Shown one piece after another: positions 1-6,589 of a stretch of 27,412 nt of DNA. Source of the DNA: Clostridia bacterium (GTDB lineage: Bacteria; Bacillota_A; Clostridia; Christensenellales; Aristaeellaceae). The number at the start of each line of letters is the position of its first letter. Position 1 is the stretch's first letter. A program made the translations under genes and the position numbers. The notes beneath the pieces are model-generated. The model searched no databases and was not told the origin of the DNA. It worked only from the letters and a program-made list of their open reading frames with translations. The stretch covers positions 1 through 27,412 of the forward strand of contig JAFUDW010000129.1 in NCBI GenBank assembly GCA_017464225.1, given 5' to 3'.

Positions 1-81
1 ACAGTCTTATTTGTATGCCCATTTTCCATGGTTATGTGAAAGATATTGGTCTCTATTTCTCTCTTTTTCTAATGTAAAAGA

Positions 82-112
82 GGCTGCTGCACTTTTTGTT
101 AGTGCAACAGCC
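82..112 (-). terminator. Minus-strand terminator-like hairpin
   Basis: Arms 82-92 and 102-112 form two 5-bp blocks around one opposed position, with a 9-nt loop. Read on the minus strand that position is a G-U pair and the hairpin is followed by TCTTTTAC, as expected of a Rho-independent terminator. Read on the plus strand it is a C-A mismatch with no U tract. It would end minus-strand transcription coming from the structured region to the right; no protein gene there clearly needs it. Confidence 0.55.
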
Positions 113-225
113 CCACCCGGCTGCGGCGGATGCTGCTTGGCATCATAAATGAGCAACTTCCCGCAGTTGATTGAGATGAGGTTGTCGCAAAGAGCGCACC
201 GGAAATACGCGATCAACAAAAATAA

Positions 226-252
226 CCCAGACTCGAGCAAGCTCGGTCTGGG
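226..252 (-). terminator. Minus-strand terminator-like hairpin
   Basis: Arms 226-232/246-252 (7 bp) and 234-237/242-245 (4 bp) with one bulged base at 233 form an 11-bp hairpin. On the minus strand it has a G(CUUG)C-type loop and is followed by TTATTTTTGTT, a good terminator profile. It lies inside the long-range pairing 180-194/477-491, so it may instead be an internal stem of a larger RNA. Confidence 0.5.
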
Positions 253-270
253 CATTTCTGTATGATCGCT

Positions 271-288
271 ATGACGCTATAGCGTCAT
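271..288. repeat. Perfect 18-bp palindrome
   Basis: ATGACGCTATAGCGTCAT is identical to its own reverse complement. It has no spacer, so it fits a dimeric protein-binding site better than an RNA hairpin, although it could form a 7-bp hairpin with a 4-nt loop. It lies in the gene-free, structure-rich stretch; its role is unknown. Confidence 0.6.
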
Positions 289-737
289 TGACGTCGGCAA
301 GCCGCCATCATTTCCGGAGCGGGTAAAGTATTGTGGTTTTCAGCATAAAGTTCCAGTCTGAGGTAGGCACGCGCAGCGGGCTGAGGATTGCGTAGCAATC
401 CCGAAAAAGGCAAGGGACGGCAGATGGAGCTTGCTCCAATCTGTCGGCACTGGCCTTTTTCTTTGCCTCAGACGGCCTCTTCGCGACAACCCAAAAGCTA
501 AACTGGCGGAAACAGCTTGATAGTGTCATCAAGACTGTTCGCCAGAATGGGTCCAGGGTAGAAATACCCTGGCGCAGGATTATAAGGGCCGCGGAGGCCC
601 TTATCGTATCCCCTGTCAAATTCCTGTTTATCATTGCGCTCTTTTGATCAATGCTCGGCGAAAATGACTGCCATTTCATAGCTGCTCGGATCTTCGCGGC
701 TGCATTTTGTCCATTTTGTTCTTTTGGCGGCCGTTTC

Positions 738-765
738 TTGACTTTTTATCGGGAGCGCCTATAAT
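738..765 (+). promoter_or_regulatory. Sigma-A promoter of the TetR-type regulator
   Basis: A -35 box TTGACT (738-743) and a perfect -10 box TATAAT (760-765) are separated by 16 bp. Transcription would start near 772, at the edge of the palindromic operator, which is the layout expected for an autorepressed TetR-family gene. Confidence 0.85.
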
Positions 766-772
766 AAAGTTG

Positions 773-792
773 TTTATGAACACGTTCATAAA
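773..792. promoter_or_regulatory. Palindromic operator, probable TetR-family site
   Basis: TTTATGAACACGTTCATAAA has two perfect 9-bp half-sites around a 2-bp centre. It lies between the -10 box (760-765) and the ribosome binding site AGGTGG (801-806) of the downstream TetR-type gene. Its length, symmetry and position match TetR-family operators, so autorepression is inferred. Confidence 0.75.
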
Positions 793-810
793 AAATGATG
801 AGGTGGCCGC

Positions 811-1341
811 ATGCCCAAGCTGATCCCTGAATTGAAACAAAAGATCATCGCCGCCGCCCGGCACCGTGCCTTGGCGGATGAAGGCTGTGAGCTGACCATC
901 CGGCAGGTTGCGGCGGACTGCGGCGTTTCGGTAGGCGCGGTATATAATTACTTTCCCTCCAAGGAAGCGCTGCTCACCGCCGTCATGATGGAGGATTGGC
1001 AGGCCTGCTGCCAAGCCATGGAAAGCGGCGCGGCGGACCGACAGCAGCCGCTTGACGCGCTGCGGGCCAGTGAGGAAGCGCTGCGCGGCTTTACCTCCCG
1101 CTATGCCCCCACCTGGACGCACTACCGCGCCACCCAGACCGCGCCTATGGACGCGCTGATGCAGCGGCATCGGATGATCATAGATTCCATTGCGCAGGCC
1201 GTCATCCCCACGCTCAAGCGGTTTGACCGCCTGTTTGATCCCGCTTTGCCCGAAATCGTTGCAGAGCTGCTGCTGATGGCCAGCAGAGAACCGGAAGGCT
1301 TCAATAAGGTATCGCCCATCCTGGCAAAGCTGCTTTCATAA
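811..1341 (+). CDS. TetR/AcrR-family transcriptional regulator
   Basis: The 176-residue protein has the TetR architecture. An N-terminal helix-turn-helix (about residues 9-55) contains LTIRQVAADCGVSVGAVYNY followed by FPSKEALL, the typical recognition helix and helix 4 start. A divergent, mostly helical C-terminal domain should bind the ligand and dimerise. Such proteins repress by binding palindromic operators and release DNA when a small molecule binds. The start follows AGGTGG at 801-806, and a strong promoter plus palindrome sit just upstream, so it probably represses itself. The next gene (1395) lies 53 bp downstream on the same strand with no clear terminator between, so it is the likeliest co-regulated target. 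The convergent RND/MMPL exporter is another possible target, but no matching operator was found at that operon's promoter. The ligand is unknown. Confidence 0.9.
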   Translation: MPKLIPELKQKIIAAARHRALADEGCELTIRQVAADCGVSVGAVYNYFPSKEALLTAVMMEDWQACCQAMESGAADRQQPLDALRASEEALRGFTSRYAPTWTHYRATQTAPMDALMQRHRMIIDSIAQAVIPTLKRFDRLFDPALPEIVAELLLMASREPEGFNKVSPILAKLLS

Positions 1342-1394
1342 CCGATACACAGGCCAAAGGCCTTTGTAAATAAGCATCAAAGGAGAACTTCACC

Positions 1395-1886
1395 ATGAAA
1401 AAACTGCTCGTACTCGTTCTTGCCCTGTGCATGCTCGCGCTGCCCGCCCTGGCGGAACCCGCCGCCGACGCCGTTTCCTCGGCTTCCGTGGCCGATTTCT
1501 ATGGCGACGGCATGCTGACCGGCGACGATCTGATGAACTCTATCAACGCCTATGACGGTTTCTTCGCCATCGCCTCCGTCAACGCCGACGGCACCCCCAA
1601 CATTGGCTTCTATATTTTCAGCTGCGTCAAGCTGAACGATACTTACTATTTGCAGCTGGGCCTGGCCCCCAATCAGACCACCGCCAACATCGCCAACGGC
1701 AGCGAGCTGATGGCCATGTACGCTCCCGTACCCAGCGGCGAAGGCGCGATGTCCTACGCCACCGTGGGCGCCCGCATGAAGCTGGCCGCCGTCACCGATG
1801 CCGATCTGATCGCCGCCCTGAAGGAAATCGCTCCCCAGCAGTCCGAAATGTTCTACGAGATCGTGGAAACCCGTTCTCTGGGCTGA
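1395..1886 (+). CDS. Exported PNPOx-like split-barrel protein
   Basis: This 163-residue protein begins with a classic Sec signal peptide: two lysines, a leucine/alanine-rich core and a probable signal peptidase I site after ALA at about residue 20. No proper lipobox precedes the cysteine, so it is probably not a lipoprotein. The mature part (about residues 33-158) resembles the pyridoxamine 5'-phosphate oxidase-like FMN-binding split barrel: FFAIASVNADGTPNIGFYIF matches the first strands (F-x-ATV-N-x-DG-x-PN type), and LGLAPNQTTANIANGSEL matches the T-x2-N-(I/L) segment. Members bind FMN, F420 or heme, or only sense them; the substrate cannot be read from sequence. The ribosome binding site AAAGGAGA lies before the start. 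It probably shares a transcript with the TetR-type gene and ends at the terminator at 1918-1951. Confidence 0.75.
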   Translation: MKKLLVLVLALCMLALPALAEPAADAVSSASVADFYGDGMLTGDDLMNSINAYDGFFAIASVNADGTPNIGFYIFSCVKLNDTYYLQLGLAPNQTTANIANGSELMAMYAPVPSGEGAMSYATVGARMKLAAVTDADLIAALKEIAPQQSEMFYEIVETRSLG

Positions 1887-1917
1887 TCACGAAAAGGCCG
1901 TGCCGCGGCCAAATGAA

Positions 1918-1951
1918 AACGGAGAAGCTTTAACGAGCCTCTCCGTTTTTT
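1918..1951. terminator. Bidirectional terminator between convergent genes
   Basis: Stem 1918-1925/1940-1947 (8 bp, AACGGAGA with TCTCCGTT) has a 14-nt loop. On plus it is followed by a T run to 1951; on minus it is followed by TTTTCATTT. It separates the plus gene ending at 1886 from the minus operon ending at 1964 and probably serves both. Confidence 0.85.
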
Positions 1952-1963
1952 GATGCAAGCGTT

Positions 1964-4174
1964 TCAATCGATCCGGTTACGGCGCTTGTCCGCGCTTTTC
2001 ACGATCCACCGGTCAAGCCACTGCAAAAGCTTTGGCAGGAGCAGCAGCACCAGCGCCACCGAGATCAGCGCGCCGCGCCCCAGCATGGTGCCGATGGAAG
2101 AAATATAATAGACCGTGCTGACAATGCCCACGGTAAAGCCCGCCACCACCAGTACCAGCCCGCTGGTAAGGATGGTCTGCACCGACAGACCGACAGCCTG
2201 CGCCGCAGCCTCGCGGGGCGGAAGCGACGCGCGCATCGCCCGGTAATGATTGGTGAGCAGGATACCATAATCGATGGTCGCGCCCATCTGCAGGCCCATG
2301 CAGATCAGATAGCACATGAAGAAGATGCTGCCGTCATACCAATTGGAAAAGCACATGTTGATCCAGATCGCCCCCTGGATGACGCAGACCAGCAGCGTGG
2401 GCACAGCCAGCGAGCGGAAGGACAGCAGCACGATCAAAAACACAAAGATCACTGTGATCAGCGATACGCGGCGCAGATCGCCCGAAAAGGAGATGGCGAT
2501 ATCATCCATGGCCAGCAGCGTGCCTGCCATGGCGGTATCCTCGCCGTATACATCCTGCAGGATGCCGCGGATGGCCTCAATGGCTTCATGGTTATGATCG
2601 CCCGCCAGCGAAAGATCCAGCGAAAGCAGCGCCCGGGAATAATGCGGGCCGTTAAACACCATATTGGCAGCCTTGAGCATCTCCCTGGCCTGCTCCAGCT
2701 GCTCCTGCGCGCCTTTGGGCATCAGGAAGGAAATGGCGCGGCTCAGGTTGGCCAGTTTATCCAGCAGCACGTCGCCGCGAATGGGCGTTTCGATGCCCAT
2801 GACGTTGACGATGGACTGGATGGCGGCCTCGCTGTAGCCGGTGAGCTCCGCGGCGCTGGCCGCGTCATAGTACGTAACGGCAGCCTTGCCGGTGGTCACC
2901 ATGGAAACCACCTTGCGCACCAGCGGCGCGCCGTCCAGCGTCAAAGCGCTGACGCGCTCGGCCAATTCCTGCTGCCGGGCGACGCCCTCGTCGCTGTCGT
3001 CCCGGGGATAGAGCACGACCAGCTGATTGGACTGGCCAAACAGTCCGCTGATCATCCGCGCTTCCTCGCCGATATCGCGAACGGTGTAGGTATATACATT
3101 TTGCACCTGCAGCAGAGCGCTGACCAGGATCAGCGCGATCAGCGACACGGGCAGCGCTCCATGCAGCGCGTCGGCCAGGCGCGCCACGCCGCGGCCCGAT
3201 ACCCGCAGCGTTTTATGGCGGGTCTTGCGCAACAGTGGCGCGGTAAGCGTCAGTAACCCCGGCATCAGCAGGAACACGGTAAGCATGCTCAGGATGATGC
3301 CCTTGGCCAACACCACGCCGATATCATAGCCGATGGTAAAGCTCATGAACACCAGCGCCAGCATGCCGGCCACGGTGGTGAGCGCGCTGGAGGCGATGGG
3401 CATGAAAGCGTCGCAAAGCGCCTGGGCCATGGCCTCCCGCGGCGCCATCTCCTGCGCCAGCAGCCGATCGAAGGAGTTCATCAGCATGATGGAATAATCC
3501 ATGGCCAGCGCCAACTGCAGGATAGCGGTAACGGCAAAGGTGATAAAGGAAATGGAATCAAATATCCAATTGCTGCCCATATTGAGCAGGATGGATACGG
3601 CGATAACGGCAAAGAAGATAAAGGGCTCCAGGTATGAGCCCGTCATCACCAACAGGATCACAAATACGATGGCGCAGGAAACCACCATAACGGTGGGCAT
3701 CTCCCGGATAATGCTCTCCCGCAGATACCGGTTGTCCTTGGCCCCGCCGCTGATCATATGCGCCACGTCCGCAAGCTGCTCCTCCACCGCGTCCAGCACT
3801 TCCTCATCGCGCGCGGTCACCGTATTGACCGCGATCAACCGATAGCTGTGGCCATCCTGTTCCCGGAAGCCTTCCTCGGGATCATGCGTGGCTGTGATCA
3901 CGCCTTCCATGGCGGCCATCCGCGCCGCGTGCGCCTCGGCCTCCTCCCGGCTGACGTCCGCCAGCACCACCGACATGGCCGATACCGGCTCAAACTCGCC
4001 GTTCATCAGGTTCAGGCCGCGCTTGGTCTCGGTATCCTCGGCCAGATAGGAGGTCAGGTCATAATTGACCCGGGTTTTGGACATGGAAAACGCCGCAAGG
4101 ACAGACAGGCACAGCAAAAGCGCCATCCACAGCACCCGCGTGTGGACGATGAACCGGGCAAGCTTCTGTTTCAT
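1964..4174 (-). CDS. RND/MMPL-family exporter
   Basis: This is a membrane exporter of the RND superfamily (MMPL type, COG1033-like), 736 residues from the chosen start. It shows the duplicated layout: one N-terminal membrane helix, an extracellular loop (about residues 30-160), a block of five to six helices, a second loop, and a second helix block near the C-terminus. Each half carries the Asp-Tyr pair typical of the MmpL proton relay (D226-Y227 in LAMDYSIML and D635-Y636 in ATIDYGILL). The frame stays open to 4219, but Met at 4174 is preceded by AAAGGAGGAG at ideal spacing, so the shorter start is preferred. It is the last gene of the minus operon, 48 bp after rsmA, and looks like an addition to the housekeeping cluster. 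The substrate is unknown; lipids or drugs are usual for the family. Confidence 0.85.
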   Translation of the reverse strand: MKQKLARFIVHTRVLWMALLLCLSVLAAFSMSKTRVNYDLTSYLAEDTETKRGLNLMNGEFEPVSAMSVVLADVSREEAEAHAARMAAMEGVITATHDPEEGFREQDGHSYRLIAVNTVTARDEEVLDAVEEQLADVAHMISGGAKDNRYLRESIIREMPTVMVVSCAIVFVILLVMTGSYLEPFIFFAVIAVSILLNMGSNWIFDSISFITFAVTAILQLALAMDYSIMLMNSFDRLLAQEMAPREAMAQALCDAFMPIASSALTTVAGMLALVFMSFTIGYDIGVVLAKGIILSMLTVFLLMPGLLTLTAPLLRKTRHKTLRVSGRGVARLADALHGALPVSLIALILVSALLQVQNVYTYTVRDIGEEARMISGLFGQSNQLVVLYPRDDSDEGVARQQELAERVSALTLDGAPLVRKVVSMVTTGKAAVTYYDAASAAELTGYSEAAIQSIVNVMGIETPIRGDVLLDKLANLSRAISFLMPKGAQEQLEQAREMLKAANMVFNGPHYSRALLSLDLSLAGDHNHEAIEAIRGILQDVYGEDTAMAGTLLAMDDIAISFSGDLRRVSLITVIFVFLIVLLSFRSLAVPTLLVCVIQGAIWINMCFSNWYDGSIFFMCYLICMGLQMGATIDYGILLTNHYRAMRASLPPREAAAQAVGLSVQTILTSGLVLVVAGFTVGIVSTVYYISSIGTMLGRGALISVALVLLLLPKLLQWLDRWIVKSADKRRNRID

Positions 4175-4222
4175 GGCCCGCTCCTCCTTTCCAGCGCCGT
4201 TTTTTACGGCAATATCCATCTT

Positions 4223-5056
4223 TCATTCAGCCTCGGCGTTGGCCAGATCGGCAAACTGCCGGAGCGTCAGCGCTTCCCCGCGCACGTTTTCGGGCAGTCC
4301 GGCCCTTTGCAGCCAGTCCGCCGCCTGCTCCCGGGACAGATGGAAGCCCGAGATCAGGTTATTGCACAGCGTTTTGCGCCGCAGCGCAAAGGCCGCGCCC
4401 ACGATCCTGAAAAAACGCTTTTCATCGGCCACTTCCACAGCGGGCCGCTCCCGCCAGGGCATGCAGAGGAAGGCGGAATCCACCTTGGGCGGCGGCGTAA
4501 AGCAGGCGGCTTCCACCACCCGGGCCAGCCGGGGGGCGGTATAGTATTGGGCGCGGACGGCCAGCGGACCGTACTCGGGCGTGGAGGGCGCCGCCAGCAC
4601 GCGCTGGGCGGCCTCCTTCTGCACCATAACGTTGACGCTCCCGATGGGCAGCCCGCAGGACAAAAGCAGCGTAAGCAGATCGGTGGTCAGATAATAAGGG
4701 ATATTGGCCACCACGTGAAAGGGCGTTTTATCGGCCATGATCTCGGGCAGATTGACCCGAAGGATATCGCCCTGCACAAGGGTGAAGTTTGCCGCCTTTT
4801 CCATCACCATCCGCAGGATGGGGATCAGATCGCGGTCGATCTCCACCGCCGTTACCGTTTTGCAGCGCTGCGCCAGCAGGCGCGTCATATCCCCCGCTCC
4901 TGGGCCGATTTCCAGAATATGATCCTCCGGGCCCACGCCCGTCTCGTCAATCAGGCTTTCCAGCAAATCGGCATCGGTGAGGAAATTCTGCCCCAGGCTG
5001 TGCTTATGCTGAAAGCCTGTCTGTCCGCCCCTGCTTTTCTGGGAAGACTTTTTCAT
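4223..5056 (-). CDS. rsmA: 16S rRNA dimethyladenosine transferase RsmA (KsgA)
   Basis: The enzyme dimethylates the two adjacent adenines in the 3'-terminal hairpin of 16S rRNA using S-adenosylmethionine, a late 30S-assembly step. The 277-residue protein has all hallmarks: HSLGQNFLTD near residues 19-28, the SAM loop ILEIGPGAGDMT at 47-58, the acidic VEID at 71-74, and the catalytic NIPYYL at 118-123. The C-terminal helical domain is present. An in-frame Met lies 8 codons upstream, but the Met at 5056 is preceded by GGAGG and overlaps the rpe stop in an ATGA arrangement, so it is chosen. In many Firmicutes rsmA sits beside rnmV; here it follows rpe, where thiN often stands. Confidence 0.96.
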   Translation of the reverse strand: MKKSSQKSRGGQTGFQHKHSLGQNFLTDADLLESLIDETGVGPEDHILEIGPGAGDMTRLLAQRCKTVTAVEIDRDLIPILRMVMEKAANFTLVQGDILRVNLPEIMADKTPFHVVANIPYYLTTDLLTLLLSCGLPIGSVNVMVQKEAAQRVLAAPSTPEYGPLAVRAQYYTAPRLARVVEAACFTPPPKVDSAFLCMPWRERPAVEVADEKRFFRIVGAAFALRRKTLCNNLISGFHLSREQAADWLQRAGLPENVRGEALTLRQFADLANAEAE

Positions 5057-5703
5057 TTCATTTCCTCCAGCGCCCGACATGCGCCGATCACCGCGGCGGG
5101 ATCAGCGCTTTTGAGCAGCGCCGTTCCCATGACCAGAGTATCGATCCCGGCTTGCACGCACTGCGCCGCCGTTTGCGGATTCACGCCGCCATCCGCCAGC
5201 ACCGGCCCCGCGAAACCCCATGCCCGCAGCGCGCGGGCCTTGGGCATCATATCGGCCATGAATTTCTGGCCGCCAAAGCCGGGCTCCACCGTCATGATCA
5301 ACACCTGATCGCACAGCGGCAGATACTCCCGAACGACCTCGATGGGCGTGCCCGGCTTTACGCTCAGCCCGGCCTTGACGCCCTGGGCTCCTATATCCCG
5401 GAGCAGACGGGAAAGATCGGCCTGCACCTCGGCATGGACGGTGATGGCGTTGGCGCCCGCCCGGACAAAGGCCTCGATATACCTTTCAGGCTGATCCATC
5501 ATCAGGTGTACGTCCTGCCATACCTGGGGAAAGCGCTTATGCACTGCCTTCACCAGATCGGGCGAAAAGGACAGATTGGGCACAAAATGCGCGTCCATCA
5601 TATCCATATGCAGCCCGTCGGCGCCCGCTGCGAGCATGCGCTCTATATCGGCGCCGATACTGAGCTGATCAGCCGCCAGCACCGACGGAAAAATCTTAAT
5701 CAT
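5053..5703 (-). CDS. rpe: Ribulose-phosphate 3-epimerase
   Basis: The enzyme interconverts ribulose 5-phosphate and xylulose 5-phosphate in the pentose phosphate pathway. The 216-residue protein is a full-length TIM barrel: IFPSVLAAD at 4-12, the metal-binding LHMDMMDAHFVPN at 31-43 (His32, Asp34), DVHLMM at 64-69 (His66), the phosphate loop VEPGFGGQKF at 139-148, the catalytic ADGG at 170-173, and VMGTAL at 191-196. One change is visible: the usual MDGHFVPN reads MDAHFVPN. The start at 5703 is supported by GGAGGG just upstream; the frame is open further back but reads into rsgA in another frame. It overlaps the rsgA end by 8 bp and the rsmA start by 4 bp. Confidence 0.96.
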   Translation of the reverse strand: MIKIFPSVLAADQLSIGADIERMLAAGADGLHMDMMDAHFVPNLSFSPDLVKAVHKRFPQVWQDVHLMMDQPERYIEAFVRAGANAITVHAEVQADLSRLLRDIGAQGVKAGLSVKPGTPIEVVREYLPLCDQVLIMTVEPGFGGQKFMADMMPKARALRAWGFAGPVLADGGVNPQTAAQCVQAGIDTLVMGTALLKSADPAAVIGACRALEEMK

Positions 5704-6571
5704 AGCGTTCCCTCCAAATCTGACGCGCTTTTTCCAGCAATTCCCGGTAGCGCTCCAGCCGCGCCCGGCTGATCTCTCCCTGTTCCATGGCCCGCTGCAC
5801 CGCGCAGCCGGGCTCGCTGCCGTGGTAGCAGGGCTGAAAACGGCACTTGCCCGCGAAAGGCGCAAACTCCGGATAATACTCCATCAGCTCCACCGGGTCC
5901 ATGACCTGCTCAAACTCCAGCAGGCTGAACCCCGGCGTATCCATGACCTGGATATCGCCGCAGGTGATCAGGCTGGCATGGCGGGTGGTATGCTTTCCAC
6001 GTTCGATGCGGCTGATTTCCCCGGTCTGCAGCCGCAGGCCCAGCAGGGCGTTGAGCAGCGTGCTTTTGCCCACGCCGGACTGCCCGGCAAAGCACACCGT
6101 TTCGCCGCGCAGCAGATCGAGCAGCCCATCGGTGCCCGTATGATCCCGGGCGCTGACGGCAAATACCCGCACGCCAGCGCCGGCGTAATCCCGGGCGGCG
6201 GTCTCAGCGGCAGTCATATCCAGATCGCACTTATTGACGATCAGCAGCGTTTTCATGCCCTGCATGCGCGCGCCCAGCAGCAGCTTATCCACAAGCAGCC
6301 AATCGGGAGCCGGCGAAGCCGCCGTCACAATGGCCAGCAGGGTGATATTGGCCACAGGCGGCCGCAGGCACTCTGTGCGCCGGGGCAGTATCTCCTCCAG
6401 CCAGCCGTGCTCCTCTCCCTCGCCGGGCGTGAAAAGCACCCGGTCGCCCACCAGCGGCGTCATATGCTCCCGGCGGAATTTCTTTTTGGCCCGCAGCACA
6501 AAGCCGCGGCCCGCCGCGTCCTGTACGGTATACAACCCGCCGCGGCCTTCAATGATTTGTCCTTCTGTCAT
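5696..6571 (-). CDS. rsgA: Ribosome small-subunit-dependent GTPase RsgA
   Basis: RsgA is a circularly permuted GTPase that checks late 30S maturation. The 291-residue protein has an N-terminal OB fold (about 1-65), then the GTPase motifs in permuted order: G4 NKCD at 113-116, the P-loop GQSGVGKS at 163-170, the switch GKHTTRH at 192-198, and DTPG at 211-214. A C-terminal zinc knuckle has C243, C248, H250 and C256. All key residues are present. The gene lies between prkC and rpe as in Bacillus (cpgA), where RsgA is a known target of the PrkC kinase, so the adjacency may be functional. Confidence 0.97.
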   Translation of the reverse strand: MTEGQIIEGRGGLYTVQDAAGRGFVLRAKKKFRREHMTPLVGDRVLFTPGEGEEHGWLEEILPRRTECLRPPVANITLLAIVTAASPAPDWLLVDKLLLGARMQGMKTLLIVNKCDLDMTAAETAARDYAGAGVRVFAVSARDHTGTDGLLDLLRGETVCFAGQSGVGKSTLLNALLGLRLQTGEISRIERGKHTTRHASLITCGDIQVMDTPGFSLLEFEQVMDPVELMEYYPEFAPFAGKCRFQPCYHGSEPGCAVQRAMEQGEISRARLERYRELLEKARQIWRERYD

Positions 6572-6589
6572 TCAATGTTCCGTTTCGCT

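Larger units (their letters stand above)
180..604. ncRNA. Candidate large structured RNA region
   Basis: No credible CDS lies here, but many complementary arms do. Seen directly: 356-363 pairs with 466-473 (8 bp), enclosing hairpin 385-401 (7 bp, GTA loop) and stem 403-411/453-461 (9 bp). The latter encloses 418-425/439-446 and 426-429/434-437 with a CTTG loop. Hairpin 503-545 has 17 bp with small bulges. Hairpin 553-572 has 8 bp and a GAAA loop. Hairpin 582-604 has 9 bp. A long-range pairing links 180-194 with 477-491 (14 of 15). Orientation is unresolved: the GAAA and G(CTTG)C loops and a G-U pair at 420/444 favour plus, while the mismatch at 189/482 becomes a G-U pair only on minus and the nearby terminators point minus. 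The size and many hairpins recall large ornate bacterial RNAs such as ROOL or GOLLD, but I recognise no family consensus. It could instead be a decayed mobile element. Confidence 0.45.

Noticed and set aside
7..255. Minus-strand open frame of 82 codons
   Set aside because: It starts inside one terminator-like hairpin and reads through another, lacks a domain, and has no supporting ribosome binding site.
308..679. Minus-strand open frame of 123 codons
   Set aside because: It covers the structured region, has no recognisable domain and no good ribosome binding site, and its codons are made of the inverted repeats. A conserved minus-strand protein cannot be fully excluded.
1351..1363. Small hairpin AGGCC-AAA-GGCCT between the TetR gene and the PNPOx-like gene
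   Set aside because: It has a 5-bp stem with a 3-nt loop and no T tract; too weak to call a terminator.
4175..4219. Upstream extension of the MMPL exporter (15 extra codons)
   Set aside because: The Met at 4174 has AAAGGAGGAG at ideal distance, while the upstream Met has only a weak site and adds a charged stretch before the first membrane helix.
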